Origin: Liriodendron chinense
Lineage: Eukaryota; Streptophyta; Magnoliopsida; Magnoliales; Magnoliaceae
Direction of reading: 5' to 3'
DNA length: 64,000 bases
NCBI GenBank assembly: GCA_003013855.2
Contig: PVNU02000853.1
Coordinates: 2,852,001-2,916,000, forward strand
Shown here: one piece after another, positions 23,211 to 33,742 of the stretch
Numbering within the stretch: the stretch's first letter is position 1
Layout: every line of letters starts with the position of its first letter
Notes under the pieces: generated by a model
What the model was told of the DNA's origin: nothing
Database searches by the model: none
Seen by the model: the letters and a program-made list of their open reading frames with translations, nothing else
Program-made: the position numbers and the translations under genes

Positions 23211-23566
23211 CTAACACTATGTACAAAAGAGCAGCAATCTAGGTTGGAGACTACGGGAATTCTCTTTGGAATGGTTCGGATCATCAGGTCATAGCTTTTG
23301 GATGGTTGAGATCATTGTTTGACCAAGTCAATCTTTTTCTTTCTTTTCTTAAAAATTCCATGGAACTTTTCCACATCATCATCCCAATTTTTCACCCATT
23401 TCTCATGAGATGAGATTTTGGTGAGATTTCTTCCTTTTTCTCACCATTCTCTTCCATCACTTCAATCTTACATGGAGGTACAAGATTCACTTGCAACCAC
23501 CCTTCCCAAGGAGGAGTTCTTCCCAAGGAGAGGAGGTGAGAAGTCACCTCACTTAGGTGGAGGCTA

Positions 23567-23830
23567 GGACGGCCTCCCATGGGCCGCCCGACCGGTCTGT
23601 GCCTCCTGGTCTCTTCAGGGGGCTGGGTAAAAGGGTGCCCTCCCCTTTTCTATATAACATGGGGCACCTTCCCCCCCTCAAACTTGCAATCTCTCTCTTC
23701 TCTCTCTCATACTCTTTCTTTCTTCAAGTTTCCTTTCTCTTCTTTGGTGGTCCTTTTGCTTCTCTCAAGTGGTGGGCCTTAGAGAAGTCTTGGGACAGCA
23801 AGGTGGTCCTTCTTTGGTGTGTGGTAAAGG
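23567..23830 (+). promoter_or_regulatory. Candidate internal promoter for the antisense genes
   Basis: A plus-strand TATATAA box (23651-23657) in a CCCCTTTTC context is followed by a strong pyrimidine patch (CTCTCTCTTCTCTCTC) from about 23690, the usual look of a plant core promoter and start site. At 23567-23594, about 60 bp upstream, lies GGCCTCCCATGGGCCGCCCG, nearly the same element as in the Ogre LTR promoter (18886-18914). A plausible 5' UTR donor AAG|GTATGG is at about 23828. Confidence 0.5.
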
Positions 23831-25762
23831 TATGGACCACTTCCTTTCTCTTTCTTGTCCTTTTCCATCTTCATTGTCTCTTATCATGGTCCTTTTTCTT
23901 TTTCATGTAGCTATCCAAAGAGGTGTGAAGGTGGGCCCAAGTATTCTTGACCTTTTTCTAGATCTCAAGTCTCTTCCAAAGGTGGTGCATGGAGAAGGAC
24001 ATTGCAAGCTCTCCCCTTCATCATTTTTTTCTTTTTCACACTCCCTCCATGTGCATGTAAAGAGTGATTTTGCCATGTCATCAAGTGTGCATGGAAAAAT
24101 ACTCTATCTTTTTCATGGGAGTTGGGCCTCTTTTCATGTGTATCAAATGGGCTCAAAGTGAAGTCATGGCCCTTGGTGTATTTGATGGGCCCAATGCTTC
24201 ATTTTGGGCTCCCTCATGCTTTCTTACCCTTGTCATTTTTTTTTGGAGCTTTCTATTTCTTTTCCCTTTTCTTTTTCAAATTTGGGCCCATGGGCATGGT
24301 AGGGCCCATCTCAAGTTTTGGGCTCATGGGGCTCACTTTGGGTGACCTCATCTTTCTTTACATGTGTATGGACCAAGATGACTAGCCCATTCTTCATTTA
24401 GATCTCAAATGGGCTAGATTTCCTAGTTGGGCCTACATAGACAAGTGGCTCAAGTCTTCCACTATCTCTTGATTATGATGTACATCCTTGTACAAGGTGT
24501 AGTGGGCTCCTTGGAGTTTTTCATGTGGATGGGCTTTTGGGCCTTCATTGAAACTTGGGCACTTCTATGAACCATGTGTGCCCCACTACACTTTGCTCAT
24601 GTAGGATTTTTCTTTTCATGCTTTTTCTTTGATGGATGGAGGACTTGAGCTACTTTGACCATCTACAAGTCCCATGAGTGAGTTGTTCCCACAATCTCAC
24701 TAAGTTCAAATGGTTTTCTCTGTGGTAGGAATGTGATTCTCAAGAGTTTCCCTTTAATGTTATCAACCTCAAATGGATGATCCTCAAGTGAGCTATCCAT
24801 ACAACCATAGCTCCTTGAACTTTTCTATGGGGGCTTGGTGGATCACCCATCATCATTCAAATATGAGTGATTTCTTTCCATTTGTGGGAAAGAATGATAC
24901 CCATAAGTTACCCATTTTTGTCCCATGCCTTGGGACATTTTGGATTTTGATCTTCAAGTGGGCTATGCGTACCATTCTTATCCATTTTCATGATGGTTGG
25001 GTGACTCATCAAGCCATGCTCTTTTGTGCTCAAATGGTCTCCCTTTTTGGTGAACAAGTTGGTGCACATAAGTTGCCCAAACTTGCCTTTTCATGGGCAT
25101 TTTCAACTTTGATTCTTCATGTGGGCTATGTGCATCAACTTTCTACCCTTAGCTTCTTTGATTCATATGTTTGTGGGTAGACCTCCTTGTTGTATTCTCA
25201 TGGTCAAAACTTTCATCAAGATGAGGCACATAAGGTTGCCCATGGTTAACCCATGAATGGGTTCTCATACTCTCCAAAGTGGGCTATGTGCTCTCTCCAA
25301 TCCATTGAGATGAGGCATTTGGGTTGCTCTTGGGGGCCCGTTTCCTTTCTATTCCCCACTTGTCCATGCATATGTGTAAAAAGATGGAGACATCCTAAGT
25401 GAGAATCATAACCTTGGCATAAAAGTGGGTCCATCCTTGGCCACATGTGGACTTTGAAGAGGAACTTCTCATGTGAAGTAGGACTCTCATCCTTAGTTGA
25501 TCTCATGGCACTTGAGTGCATTTGTTGTCCAAAATGTGTCCTTGGATGATAGACTTTTCTTACCTAAGGCATGCCATGCCACCTTCTTTAAGGTGGGCCT
25601 TACTTTTTCCAATGGGCCCAACACATATCCTAAGTGACACATGGAGTTGGACTTTAGATTTTGCATTTGAATGTGAGTCCAATCCCATGGGTTTCTTGGA
25701 TGAGAATTTGGATTTTAATGGGTAAAGGATAGGGACTTACCTTGCCAAGCTTGTAGGATTCC
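23831..25762 (+). other. Leader region between candidate promoter and PMD gene
   Basis: T-rich, GGGCCC-containing sequence with no conserved protein. It may be a 5' UTR intron: an acceptor-like TTGTAG occurs at about 25749-25754, just before the start codon context GATTCCATGG. Open frames of up to 135 codons here show no domain. Confidence 0.35.
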
Positions 25763-27257
25763 ATGGCGGATGGTACTAGGGGCCACCAAGTGGTTGACGA
25801 GGATGATCCTGCTTTCATTGTCCGCCGAGGGGACCACATGTGTTCTCTAGCTATGGAGCATCAACCTCTTCCTGCTATCAAGGGTCGAGGTACCAGGGAT
25901 CGCTGGGACAATTGGATGAAGGAGCCACAGCCCTTGCTTGAGCGAGTACTAGATGGTACTCCTTTTGCTGGCCTCCTCACCCTACGCTTCCATAATAACG
26001 ACGCCAACCGTATGATGCTTGCGGCCCTTTGTGAGAGGTGGCGGGATGAGACCCACACCTTTCAGCTCCCTTGTGGGGAGTGGGGAATAACCCCTTTGGA
26101 CATTTACATGCAGATAGGTTTCCCGTTTCATGGGGCAATTGTCCCTCAAGTTAGCTTTTTAGCTCCCCTCTCTTCCACTGATTGGCTGCGGCTTGTCGGT
26201 GACGTCCCTCCTGAGGGTGAATTCCAAGGCCATCAAGTGAAGATGCGATGGTTTTACAACAATTTTGCTTCCGTCGTCCCTACCACCAAGCGAGAGGCCC
26301 TCCACAAGGCGCGGGCCATGATCACTTATGCTTTTGGATCCTTTCTTTTTTGCCATGCGAATGAGAGAGTTGATCCTAAATTTCTTCGTTTAATCGAGGA
26401 CCTTCATCACCCCTATAACTGGAATGGGGCCATCCTGACCCGTCTCTTTCAAGGTCTGGATAAGACCTGTCGGCATAGCCGGTCCTTCACAGGCTTCTGG
26501 CCTGTCGTTGAGGTACCTCTTCTTTCATCCTCCTTGGAGCCGTTTGCCTCCTTTCTCTCTCTGATCATTAAATGTACTTTCATCCAGACCTGCTTTTATG
26601 ACCATTTTTCGCATCTTGCGCCGAGGATGCGAGATGACATTGAGCCCTCTCAGTATCGCCACATGTACTGGCATCAACAGAATCGTCAGCGGAACTCCCG
26701 AGTTCCCGGGGATAATTGGCGTGCTGATATAGACGGGCTGACAGTTGAGGATGTAAGTATCTTGCTTGTCTTTGTCCTTGTGCTGTACTTGTAACTGATC
26801 GTGGTAACCTCTTCTGCTGCAGTTTGCCCGGATGCCGTACGCTAGTTTCCCTCTTTACTACACACCCCAGCGCGTGGAGGCATACGATGCTTCATGTCTC
26901 CGCATTATGCTTTCTGACGCTGAGTCCTTCCAATGGTACTTGGGAGAGAGATTGCTTCGGCAAGTCACTGGGGTGGCTCGGGTCCCCTGTTCTGCACCTC
27001 CTCCAGCTGCTCGGATGCCAGCTGATGAGAGAGTTGAGGCTCTGGTGGGCCAGCCTGGCTTCCGTTTCACGATCCCGGATCGTGATTATGACGAGTGGTA
27101 TCTGCTATTTGGCCAGGGGCCTTTGCTTCCTTCGCTTTATGTTCCAGGAGGCCGTCGCAGGTATGCTGGAGGTTCAGTGACTGCTCCTTTGATGGATCTT
27201 TATCGTCGGGAGCGGGACGCGAGGAGGGGCAATGATGATTATGTTGGTGACTTGTAG
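25763..27257 (+). CDS. Plant mobile domain (PMD) protein, three exons, antisense within Ogre element
   Basis: Exons 25763-26512, 26588-26752 and 26823-27257 join in phase 0 to give 449 residues. The start ATG lies in a good context (CCATGG). Introns have GT-AG ends: GTACCT...ATCCAG (75 bp, frame-neutral, so retention is possible) and GTAAGT...GCTGCAG (70 bp). Residues about 55-125 (ERVLDGTPFAGLLTLRF, MMLAALCERWRDETHTF, GEWGITPLDIYMQIGFPFHG) match the start of the plant mobile domain, the family of MAIN, MAIL1 and long-form PP7 homologues. FYDHF after the first junction is where family members have a W/F-YEHF segment. Host PMD proteins act in the nucleus in gene expression and transposon silencing. 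Retrotransposon copies have no proven role. The opposite orientation to gag-pol implies its own promoter. Confidence 0.82.
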
Positions 27258-28150
27258 TTGTCTCTACTTTATATGGCCTTGTATTTTTGTTTTTGTCTCC
27301 TTTTGTATCAAGCTCTTTTGGATGAATATACAGGCTTTAATTTCTCCCAAATTCCTTGGTGATGTCTGTATGTTTTGACTCTTGACTCATTCCTTCATGA
27401 TTTGTGATTTCTCAACTGCATGGACAATGACTTGAACGGTTTAGATTGCTTGTTTAGGCCCTGCGGGGCCCACTTGATGATTGGATCTTGGATTTTAGCC
27501 CTTCTTTTGATGATTGGGCTTTTGATCTTGCCACTCCATGACTTGTGTAAGCTTTCCAATGGTTTGGATCTAGATGATTTGGCCCTTGAATGGTTCAGAT
27601 TGATGGATTTGGTCCTGTGGGCCCACTTGAGACCTTAGCTTTACTTTGGGGCACCTCTTTTGATGATTTGTGAGGCTAGGAATGCTTCTCATGGTGTGGA
27701 TGATGGCTTGAACGTCTCTGATCGCTTGATTTGGCTCTGTGGGCCCACTTGATGATTGGATCTTGGATTTTAGCCCTTCTTTTGATGATTGGGCTTTTGA
27801 TCTTGCCACTCCATGACTTGTGTAAGCTTTCCAATGGTTTGGATCTAGATGATTTAGCCCTTGAATGGTTCAGATTGATGGATTTGGTCCTGTGGGCCCA
27901 CTTGAGACCTTAGCTTTACTTTGGGGCACCTCTTTTGATGATTTGTGAGGCTAGGAATGCTTCTCATGGTGTGGATGATGGCTTGAACGTCTCTGATCGC
28001 TTGATTTGGCTTTGTGGGCCCACTTGATGATTAGATCTTGGATTCTGGCCCTTCTTGTGATGATCAAACCTTTGATCTTGTTGTTTGACGGCTCATATAG
28101 GTTCTTCAATGGTTTAGATCATGATGATCTAGTCTTTGAATGGCTTGGAT
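27258..28150. repeat. Tandem repeat of 275 bp between the antisense genes
   Basis: Two full units and a partial third begin with GATGATTGGATCTTGG at 27477, 27751 and 28027, and include GTGGGCCCACTTGA and CCACTCCATGACTTGTG. The first 200 bp after the PMD stop codon are non-repeated and would hold its 3' UTR. The copies are nearly identical, so the duplication is recent. Confidence 0.85.
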
Positions 28151-28392
28151 TGCTTGTGGCCCCCACTTGATCACTTTCCCCCTTCTTTGGCTTGATCAGC
28201 CATATTCCGGCCACATTGCTTCGTGATTGGACCAGTGGGGCACCTTTTGTATGATCTTGATCATCTTCAGTTGAAATTTGGAGTGGACCGGAGCCTTGGG
28301 CGGCCTACGGAGCGCCATCTGCTGACGTGGACTGTCAGACTCACCTACCAAGAACTCTGGAGCCAATCCCGCGGAGAGAGGGAATCTGTGTC

Positions 28393-28421
28393 CGTACGGG
28401 CGGCCCAGGGCAGGCCGCCCA
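28393..28421. promoter_or_regulatory. Inverted copy of the Ogre LTR GC-rich promoter element
   Basis: The reverse complement reads GGGCGGCCTGCCCTGGGCCG followed by CCCGTACGG. It matches the LTR element at 18886-18914 at all but one position. It lies 0.87 kb upstream of the DUF7745-like gene. No clear TATA box follows it, so promoter activity is uncertain. Confidence 0.4.
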
Positions 28422-28525
28422 GAGCTCGTCTCTTGAGCGGCCTGGGCTGGCCCGTGCTCGGACATTCTCTGGTCCCTGTTGCTGCTGTCCCCACCTGCTG
28501 TGTACGTTCAGGTTCGATTCCAACA

Positions 28526-29248
28526 ATGAATCTTCTCTTTGTCTCCTCTTTCATCATCATCTTGTCCTCATCTTGCTTTGTGCTTTCTTGGGCCATGGAT
28601 GGTGGGGATTTATGGGCTGTGGGGGCTGTCCAAGGTGGGTCCCACACTTCAGATCTTCAACTGAGCTTTGATAATGGGGAGATGCTTTTAATGGATGGGG
28701 TAGATGGGGCATTAAGAGGGGGCATTGATGAAGACTTAAGCTTGGTGGTTGGTGGAGCTTTGAATGGGTCCATTAATGGTGGGATGGCTGGATTTTCAGA
28801 TTTGAATGGGACCTTCATTATGGGAGGAATGGATGGTATAGATGGGATGATGGGATGGGACATAGGTGAGGCTATGCATCCCTTGAGTGTGGGTCCCATG
28901 GATGACGTGATGGACGGTGATGATGGGACTATGAGGGACATAGATGGGCTGATCTCATGTCTGGATGGTATGGATGGCTCAGATGGTACCTTTGACGGTT
29001 TGGATGCTCTGGATGAGGGCCGAGATGTGCGGCACACTTGTTTGGGTGGTCTTGATGTGATCATTAATGATGTCCCCTTGATGATGGACGGTGTGGATGC
29101 CTCGATGATCCCTTTGATCGGCCAGGATGATGACTGGATTCATGATTTTCTGTTGGAGGGGGCCGCAGGTCCAGATCTGACCGTTGATTCTTTGATCGGG
29201 GTTGCCGGGACCCCTTTGGATGGTTCAGATGTTTTCTTTGACGGTTAG
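28526..29248 (+). CDS. Low-complexity open frame rich in D, G and M (doubtful)
   Basis: The frame is open for about 240 codons from ATG at 28526 (and further upstream) to 29248. It starts with a hydrophobic stretch (MNLLFVSSFIIILSS) and continues with repeats such as GMDGIDGMMG and LDGMDGSDGTFDGLDALDE. The DNA is built from GATGG-like units, so all frames, including a 135-codon antisense frame, stay open. No family is recognised. Chance openness is the simplest explanation; a 5' exon or upstream ORF of the following gene is possible. Confidence 0.2.
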   Translation: MNLLFVSSFIIILSSSCFVLSWAMDGGDLWAVGAVQGGSHTSDLQLSFDNGEMLLMDGVDGALRGGIDEDLSLVVGGALNGSINGGMAGFSDLNGTFIMGGMDGIDGMMGWDIGEAMHPLSVGPMDDVMDGDDGTMRDIDGLISCLDGMDGSDGTFDGLDALDEGRDVRHTCLGGLDVIINDVPLMMDGVDASMIPLIGQDDDWIHDFLLEGAAGPDLTVDSLIGVAGTPLDGSDVFFDG

Positions 29249-29266
29249 ATTGGTCAGGATGCCACG

Positions 29267-31143
29267 ATGTGCGGTGTGCTCTTCACTGATGGCTCTTTTG
29301 GTTGGGAGCATTGTCCTTCTTTTGGTCATCGGCCCTTTGCGCACTCTGTTCATGAGGTGGGCGAGTCTTCTCATGCGGCTGAGATTATGACAGTTTCAGA
29401 CAGCGATGCGGCTATATCAGACATAGCTGTTACTGAGGGCAGGTCAGGGGCTGTCGAGTCTGCAGAGGTTCCAGCTTTTCCTTCTCCTTCGCCCGTTGAC
29501 CTTCCGATCCTTGATGAGTTGTCCTCGATTTCTGGGCCTTTTGTGCTGGAGGGAATACCGGTGAGGACTTGTCAGCTGCTTCCTCGTTCTTCTTGCTCGC
29601 CACGACTGCTTGCTTGGCTTGACAGCTTGTCAGTTTATGAGATTCGAGATTTGGAGTCCTATGGCTTTGGCAGTCTGATTCATATGGCTAGAGTTGACAT
29701 TGACTGGAGGATGCTCGGAGCTGCCTCGATTGACTGGGTCCCTTCGTTGAACTTGTTTGCGTTCAACGATATGGAGATGGGGCCTTCTTTGGAGGAGCTT
29801 GCACGCTTGACAGGCTTACCCTTAGATTATACTCAGTACTTCTCGCCGAAGACATCGCCGAAGACTGCTACACCGCAGAACTGGTTTGGGATCCCTTATC
29901 TTGTTCGGCCTGCCGCTAGTGGCCAGGATGCTGTAGTGTTCTCTTTGGACTTGCTGTATGATCTTTTTTCGGGTCCTCAGAGTACGGCCGGTTCTACCTT
30001 TGCTCGGAATGCACTGATGTTCTGTTTGATTGCTGAGGTGCTGTTCTCGGGATGGCGTAGGTCCCAGACTCCTTTGCTTTTTGAGGTGATGAGCCGAGCT
30101 GTCCGTCGGCAGGGGATTATTTCTCTCATCTTAGCCGAGCTATTTGATGGGCTGACCGACTGTGCCCTGGGCCGCACTCGTGTCCTTCGCGGCTGTTGTG
30201 CTTTCCTTCAGGTATCTTTTCTGCACCTTTTTTCTTCTTGCTTTGCTAGGAATTGTTTTGCTCTAGCTGAACTTCTTTTGCTTTTTGTGATTAGGTCTGG
30301 CTATGGGATCGTCTTTCTCTGACCGTTCCTGTACCTCTTCCTGGCATTCCTAGCTCTGACATCATGCGTTATATCATGGAGTTCCTTCCTCATACAGCCA
30401 GGATGAGCGAGCCCTTGTATCGCAGGATGTTCGCTGAACTTCGTGACTGGAACGTTCGTTGGGAGTCATCTTGGCTTTCACTTCCTCCAGTGCTTTGCGA
30501 TGCACACCGCCATCCTCTGATGTTGGTAGGCTTTCGATCCTACTTTTCTTATCACCCCATCCGGTTTCTGTGGCAGTTTGGGTATGAGCAGGATGTTCCT
30601 CATTTCGCTTTCAAGGGTATCGGGCGTCGAGTGCTTCCATCTAGGTCCTCTGACTTTAGGACCCGGATTGATTGTTCTTGGGCGAGTTATTTGACAGCTG
30701 ATTTGTTGGGATTTGAGCTACGGACTTTTCCGATGGCGACCGCCCCATATCAGTACTGGGTTGCTGAGCAGTCTTTGTATCGACGTATCCCTTGTTGGCA
30801 CCAGACTGCTGATGAGGATGAGCAGGATATTCTTGGAGATGCTGGCTCTTCATCTGGTTCATATGAACCTTTTGAGGAGCGCCCGTTTATCGATCCTGGC
30901 TTCCTTTTGGCCACTCATGGTCATTTGCTGTCTGAGATCTCTGCACTTCGGTATCATTGTGAGATGATGTCGAGGAGATTGGCTGCCGATCGGAGGTTGT
31001 CTGATGAGGAGATAGCGATTCGTACCCTTGAACGCGATGAGGTGCATTACCTGCGTATGGAGGTGAGCAGGTTGAGAGCGAGACTATCTTTTTATAAGTC
31101 AGAGGACTCACCTGATGTGGCCGAGGAGGAGAGTAGAGATTGA
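29267..31143 (+). CDS. DUF7745-like protein, two exons, antisense within Ogre element
   Basis: Exons 29267-30211 and 30295-31143 join at CAG|gtatct...tgattag|GTC in phase 0 to give 597 residues. Landmarks in order: FGSLIHMARVDIDWRML and LFAFNDMEMGPSLEELARLT (residues about 135-185), a SLDLLYDLF and RNALMFCLIAEVLF block, ILAELFDGLTDCALGRTRVL running across the junction into VWLWDRL, then a WQFGYEQDVPHFAF segment. The last 70 residues (YHCEMMSRRLAADRR to VSRLRARLSFYK) look like a coiled coil. This order fits DUF7745 proteins, relatives of the plant mobile domain often found in or near retrotransposons. Function unknown. It follows the PMD gene on the same strand; with 2 kb between them, separate transcripts are likely. 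The start codon is the first plausible ATG; an upstream exon is possible. Confidence 0.65.
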
Positions 31144-32245
31144 TTGTGTTGGCCACCTGCACATTCTTTTTTGCATATATGATTGATGATGATGCATTTT
31201 TTGTATTTTTTAAAAAGATGATATGTGTAAGAGAAATATAATGCATTTAATTGAAAAGAGAAAACTGTTTGAAAATCTATTGTGCCATTAGTTGTCTTGT
31301 GAGTGTTTCTGGACTTTGTGTCGGGATATAGGAATCAGAACTGGGGCTCGGTCAATGATTTGACCGATGTCTCGAGATTTGACTTGTGTGTTCCTTTGGT
31401 TCCCTAGAGATGTAGGCAACGGAAACTGTTGCCTCCTGAGATTGTCAGAACTTGTAGAGCTCTTCGTTCCTGACTGCACTTCTTCTTGTTCTTAAACTGT
31501 CACTGCTTGAACCGATCTGGACTGTCTGATTTCTTGGTACCTGCACTTTTATTTTTTTTCTTTTTTTTCATTTGAGCCATTTTTGCCTGCAGCGCTCTTT
31601 CGAGTTTTCACCACAGCCGGCTTTTTCCCGTCATTTTTGCCCGTGGCGCCCTTTCGGGTTTTCACCACGTCCCGGGTATTTGGTCTTGCCTGCCCCTTGG
31701 CAGCTGTGCTGTTTTTACCCTTGGCGCCCTTTCAGGTTTTCACCAAGTCCGCTGTATGCCCACTGTTTTTACTCGGAGCGCCCTTTCGGGTTTTCACTCC
31801 GCCCTCTTTGTTTAGGCACACATTTTCTTTTTTTTTTTTTTTTTTTTTTTCTTTTCTTTCTGGATCTCTGAATAACTGCGGCGGCTAGAGGTCGGGAATC
31901 CGTCGTTGCCGGCCGATGGCAGTCTTTCAGCCCTTATCCTGAGTTACGATAATAGAGCTGTCGGTCTTTGCTAAAGACCCCTCTGAGATGAATGGATGGA
32001 TGACTGTGTTTCTTGGATTGATTTTTTCTTGAGTGCCTTTCTTTGGCTTCCCTTTTTCTTTCTCTTTTTTTTTCTCTTTTTTTTTTTGTATTCTTTTTTC
32101 TTCTTTTTTTTTTTGTCTTTTCTTTTTTTTAGTCCTTTTTTTTTTTAAACACTTGTTGGTGGACGGGAATGATTTCTCAGAGATCTTAGCTTTGACCCCT
32201 TGACTTCAGCTCTATTAAAGTAACCTTTGATAAGGTCAAAATAAC
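31144..32245. other. Spacer between antisense gene and integrase, with T-rich tracts
   Basis: The antisense DUF7745-like gene and the sense integrase are convergent with respect to this 1.1-kb spacer, so it should hold both 3' ends. It contains long T/CT tracts (31826-31862, 32050-32145) and the tandem motif listed separately. No gene. Confidence 0.6.
31592..31800. repeat. Four spaced copies of GCGCCCTTTCGGGTTTTCAC
   Basis: Copies start at 31592, 31646, 31724 and 31778, with alternating spacing of 54, 78 and 54 bp, which suggests duplication of a two-copy unit. On the element's coding strand the motif reads GTGAAAACCCGAAAGGGCGC and lies shortly after the integrase stop codon. Confidence 0.85.
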
Positions 32246-33724
32246 TTACCCGTGAAAAATCTTCACGTTGTCGGCGTTGGTTGGCTCAGGAAGATCCACC
32301 CCTCTCATGCTGGTGAGTCGGAGGGCGCCTCCGGGAAGTACTTCTCTGACGATCAGTGGCCCGTCCCACGAGGGTTTGAACTTTCCTCTGTGGTCCGGAA
32401 GGTGCGACGGTAGAATCTTCTTCATGACCATGTCGCCTACCTTGAAACTTCTTTTTCGGACTCTCTTGTTGTAAGCCCGAGCGATCCTTTTCTGATAGCA
32501 CTGTGAATGACTTAGTGCACGCATGCGTTTTTCATCTGCTAGCTGCAACTGATCGAATCTGGCCCGTTGCCATTCTCCTTCTTCAATTCCGCTTTCTAGT
32601 AATACCCGTAATGATGGTATTTCCACCTCGACTGGTAGGACTGCTTCCATTCCGTAAGTAAGCTCGAAAGGAGTAACGCCCGTAGCAGACCGTACAGACG
32701 TTCGATAGGCCCAAAGTGCATATGGGAGCATATCTGACCAATCTCGATAGGTCACGACCATCTTCTCAAGTATCCTGACGATTGTCTTGTTTGCGGCTTC
32801 TACCCCACCGTTCATCTGCGGACGGTAGGGGCTTGATCGATGACGTTGGATCTTGAACTTGCTGAGGAAGTCATCCATCTTCTTGTTGACGAACGGGGTT
32901 CCATTATCTGTGATGATAGCATTGGGGATTCCGTACCGGCATATGATGTTGTTCTTCATGAATTTGATCACTTGAGATGCTGCAATCGTGGTGTAGGAGG
33001 CTGCCTCTACCCACTTGGTGAAGTAGTCGACTGCCACAAGTATGTATTCGTGACCATTTGATGCTTTGGGACTGATCTTGCAGATGATGTCGAGTCCCCA
33101 CATGGAGAAGGGCCAGGGGGTGGTCAGGTTGTATAACTCTGATGATGGGGCATGGATTTGATTCGCATGCTCCTGACACTTGAAGCATTTTTTGACGTGC
33201 TGGCAACAGTCTGTCTCCATGGTGAGCCAATAGTAGCCGAGTCGTAGAATCTTCTTTGCCATCATGTGCCCATTCATGTGAGGGCCACAGATTCCTTCGT
33301 GTATTTCTTCCATGATCTTTGCAGCTTCTGTTTCATCGACGCATCGAAGAAGGATGTGATTATAGGATTGCTTGTAAAGAACTTTGCCACTGATGGTGAA
33401 CTGGTCGGCCAAACGCTGAATGGTTCGGCGATCTGTTGCTGTTGCTGACTCTGGATACTCTTGGGTTTCGAGATATTGCTTGATGTCGGCATACCAGGGT
33501 TTGTCAGGGACGGCTTCGGCTTCTTCTATTTGTAGGCAAAAAGTAGGCTCTTCTTGAATTTCGACCGTGAGTTCCCATTCTGAAGCTCTTTTTGGGATCT
33601 CGAGCATTGATGCGAGTGTGGCGAGAGCATCTGCAAACTGGTTCTTGGCTCTTGGCATGTATGAGAAGGTGATTTCCTTGAATTCTTCGATCAGATTGTC
33701 CAGATACACATGATATGGTATCAA
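32246..33724 (-). CDS. Ogre polyprotein C-terminal part: end of archaeal-type RNase H and integrase
   Basis: 492 codons in the same frame as the upstream 2285-codon part, separated only by a TGA at 33745-33743. The first 50 residues finish the archaeal-type RNase H (FADALATLASM). Integrase follows: an HHCC zinc module (HEGICGPHMNGH, CFKCQEH), a DDE core with D in WGLDIICKISP, D in IITDNGTPF and E in PQMNGGVEAANKTI, and a basic C-terminal region (GDMVMKKILPSHLP, KPSWDGPLIVREVL) ending in KIFHG. It inserts the element's cDNA into chromosomes. All catalytic residues are present. Translation probably depended on the upstream frame before the TGG-to-TGA change; the first ATG here is internal and not a real start. 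Confidence 0.9.
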   Translation of the reverse strand: MIPYHVYLDNLIEEFKEITFSYMPRAKNQFADALATLASMLEIPKRASEWELTVEIQEEPTFCLQIEEAEAVPDKPWYADIKQYLETQEYPESATATDRRTIQRLADQFTISGKVLYKQSYNHILLRCVDETEAAKIMEEIHEGICGPHMNGHMMAKKILRLGYYWLTMETDCCQHVKKCFKCQEHANQIHAPSSELYNLTTPWPFSMWGLDIICKISPKASNGHEYILVAVDYFTKWVEAASYTTIAASQVIKFMKNNIICRYGIPNAIITDNGTPFVNKKMDDFLSKFKIQRHRSSPYRPQMNGGVEAANKTIVRILEKMVVTYRDWSDMLPYALWAYRTSVRSATGVTPFELTYGMEAVLPVEVEIPSLRVLLESGIEEGEWQRARFDQLQLADEKRMRALSHSQCYQKRIARAYNKRVRKRSFKVGDMVMKKILPSHLPDHRGKFKPSWDGPLIVREVLPGGALRLTSMRGVDLPEPTNADNVKIFHG

Positions 33725-33742
33725 CTTCTCGTCTTTGGTCTT

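Noticed and set aside
23557..24385. Several overlapping plus-strand frames of 90-130 codons downstream of the candidate promoter
   Set aside because: They overlap in different frames, are rich in F/L/S from T-rich DNA, and match no family; treated as leader or intron.
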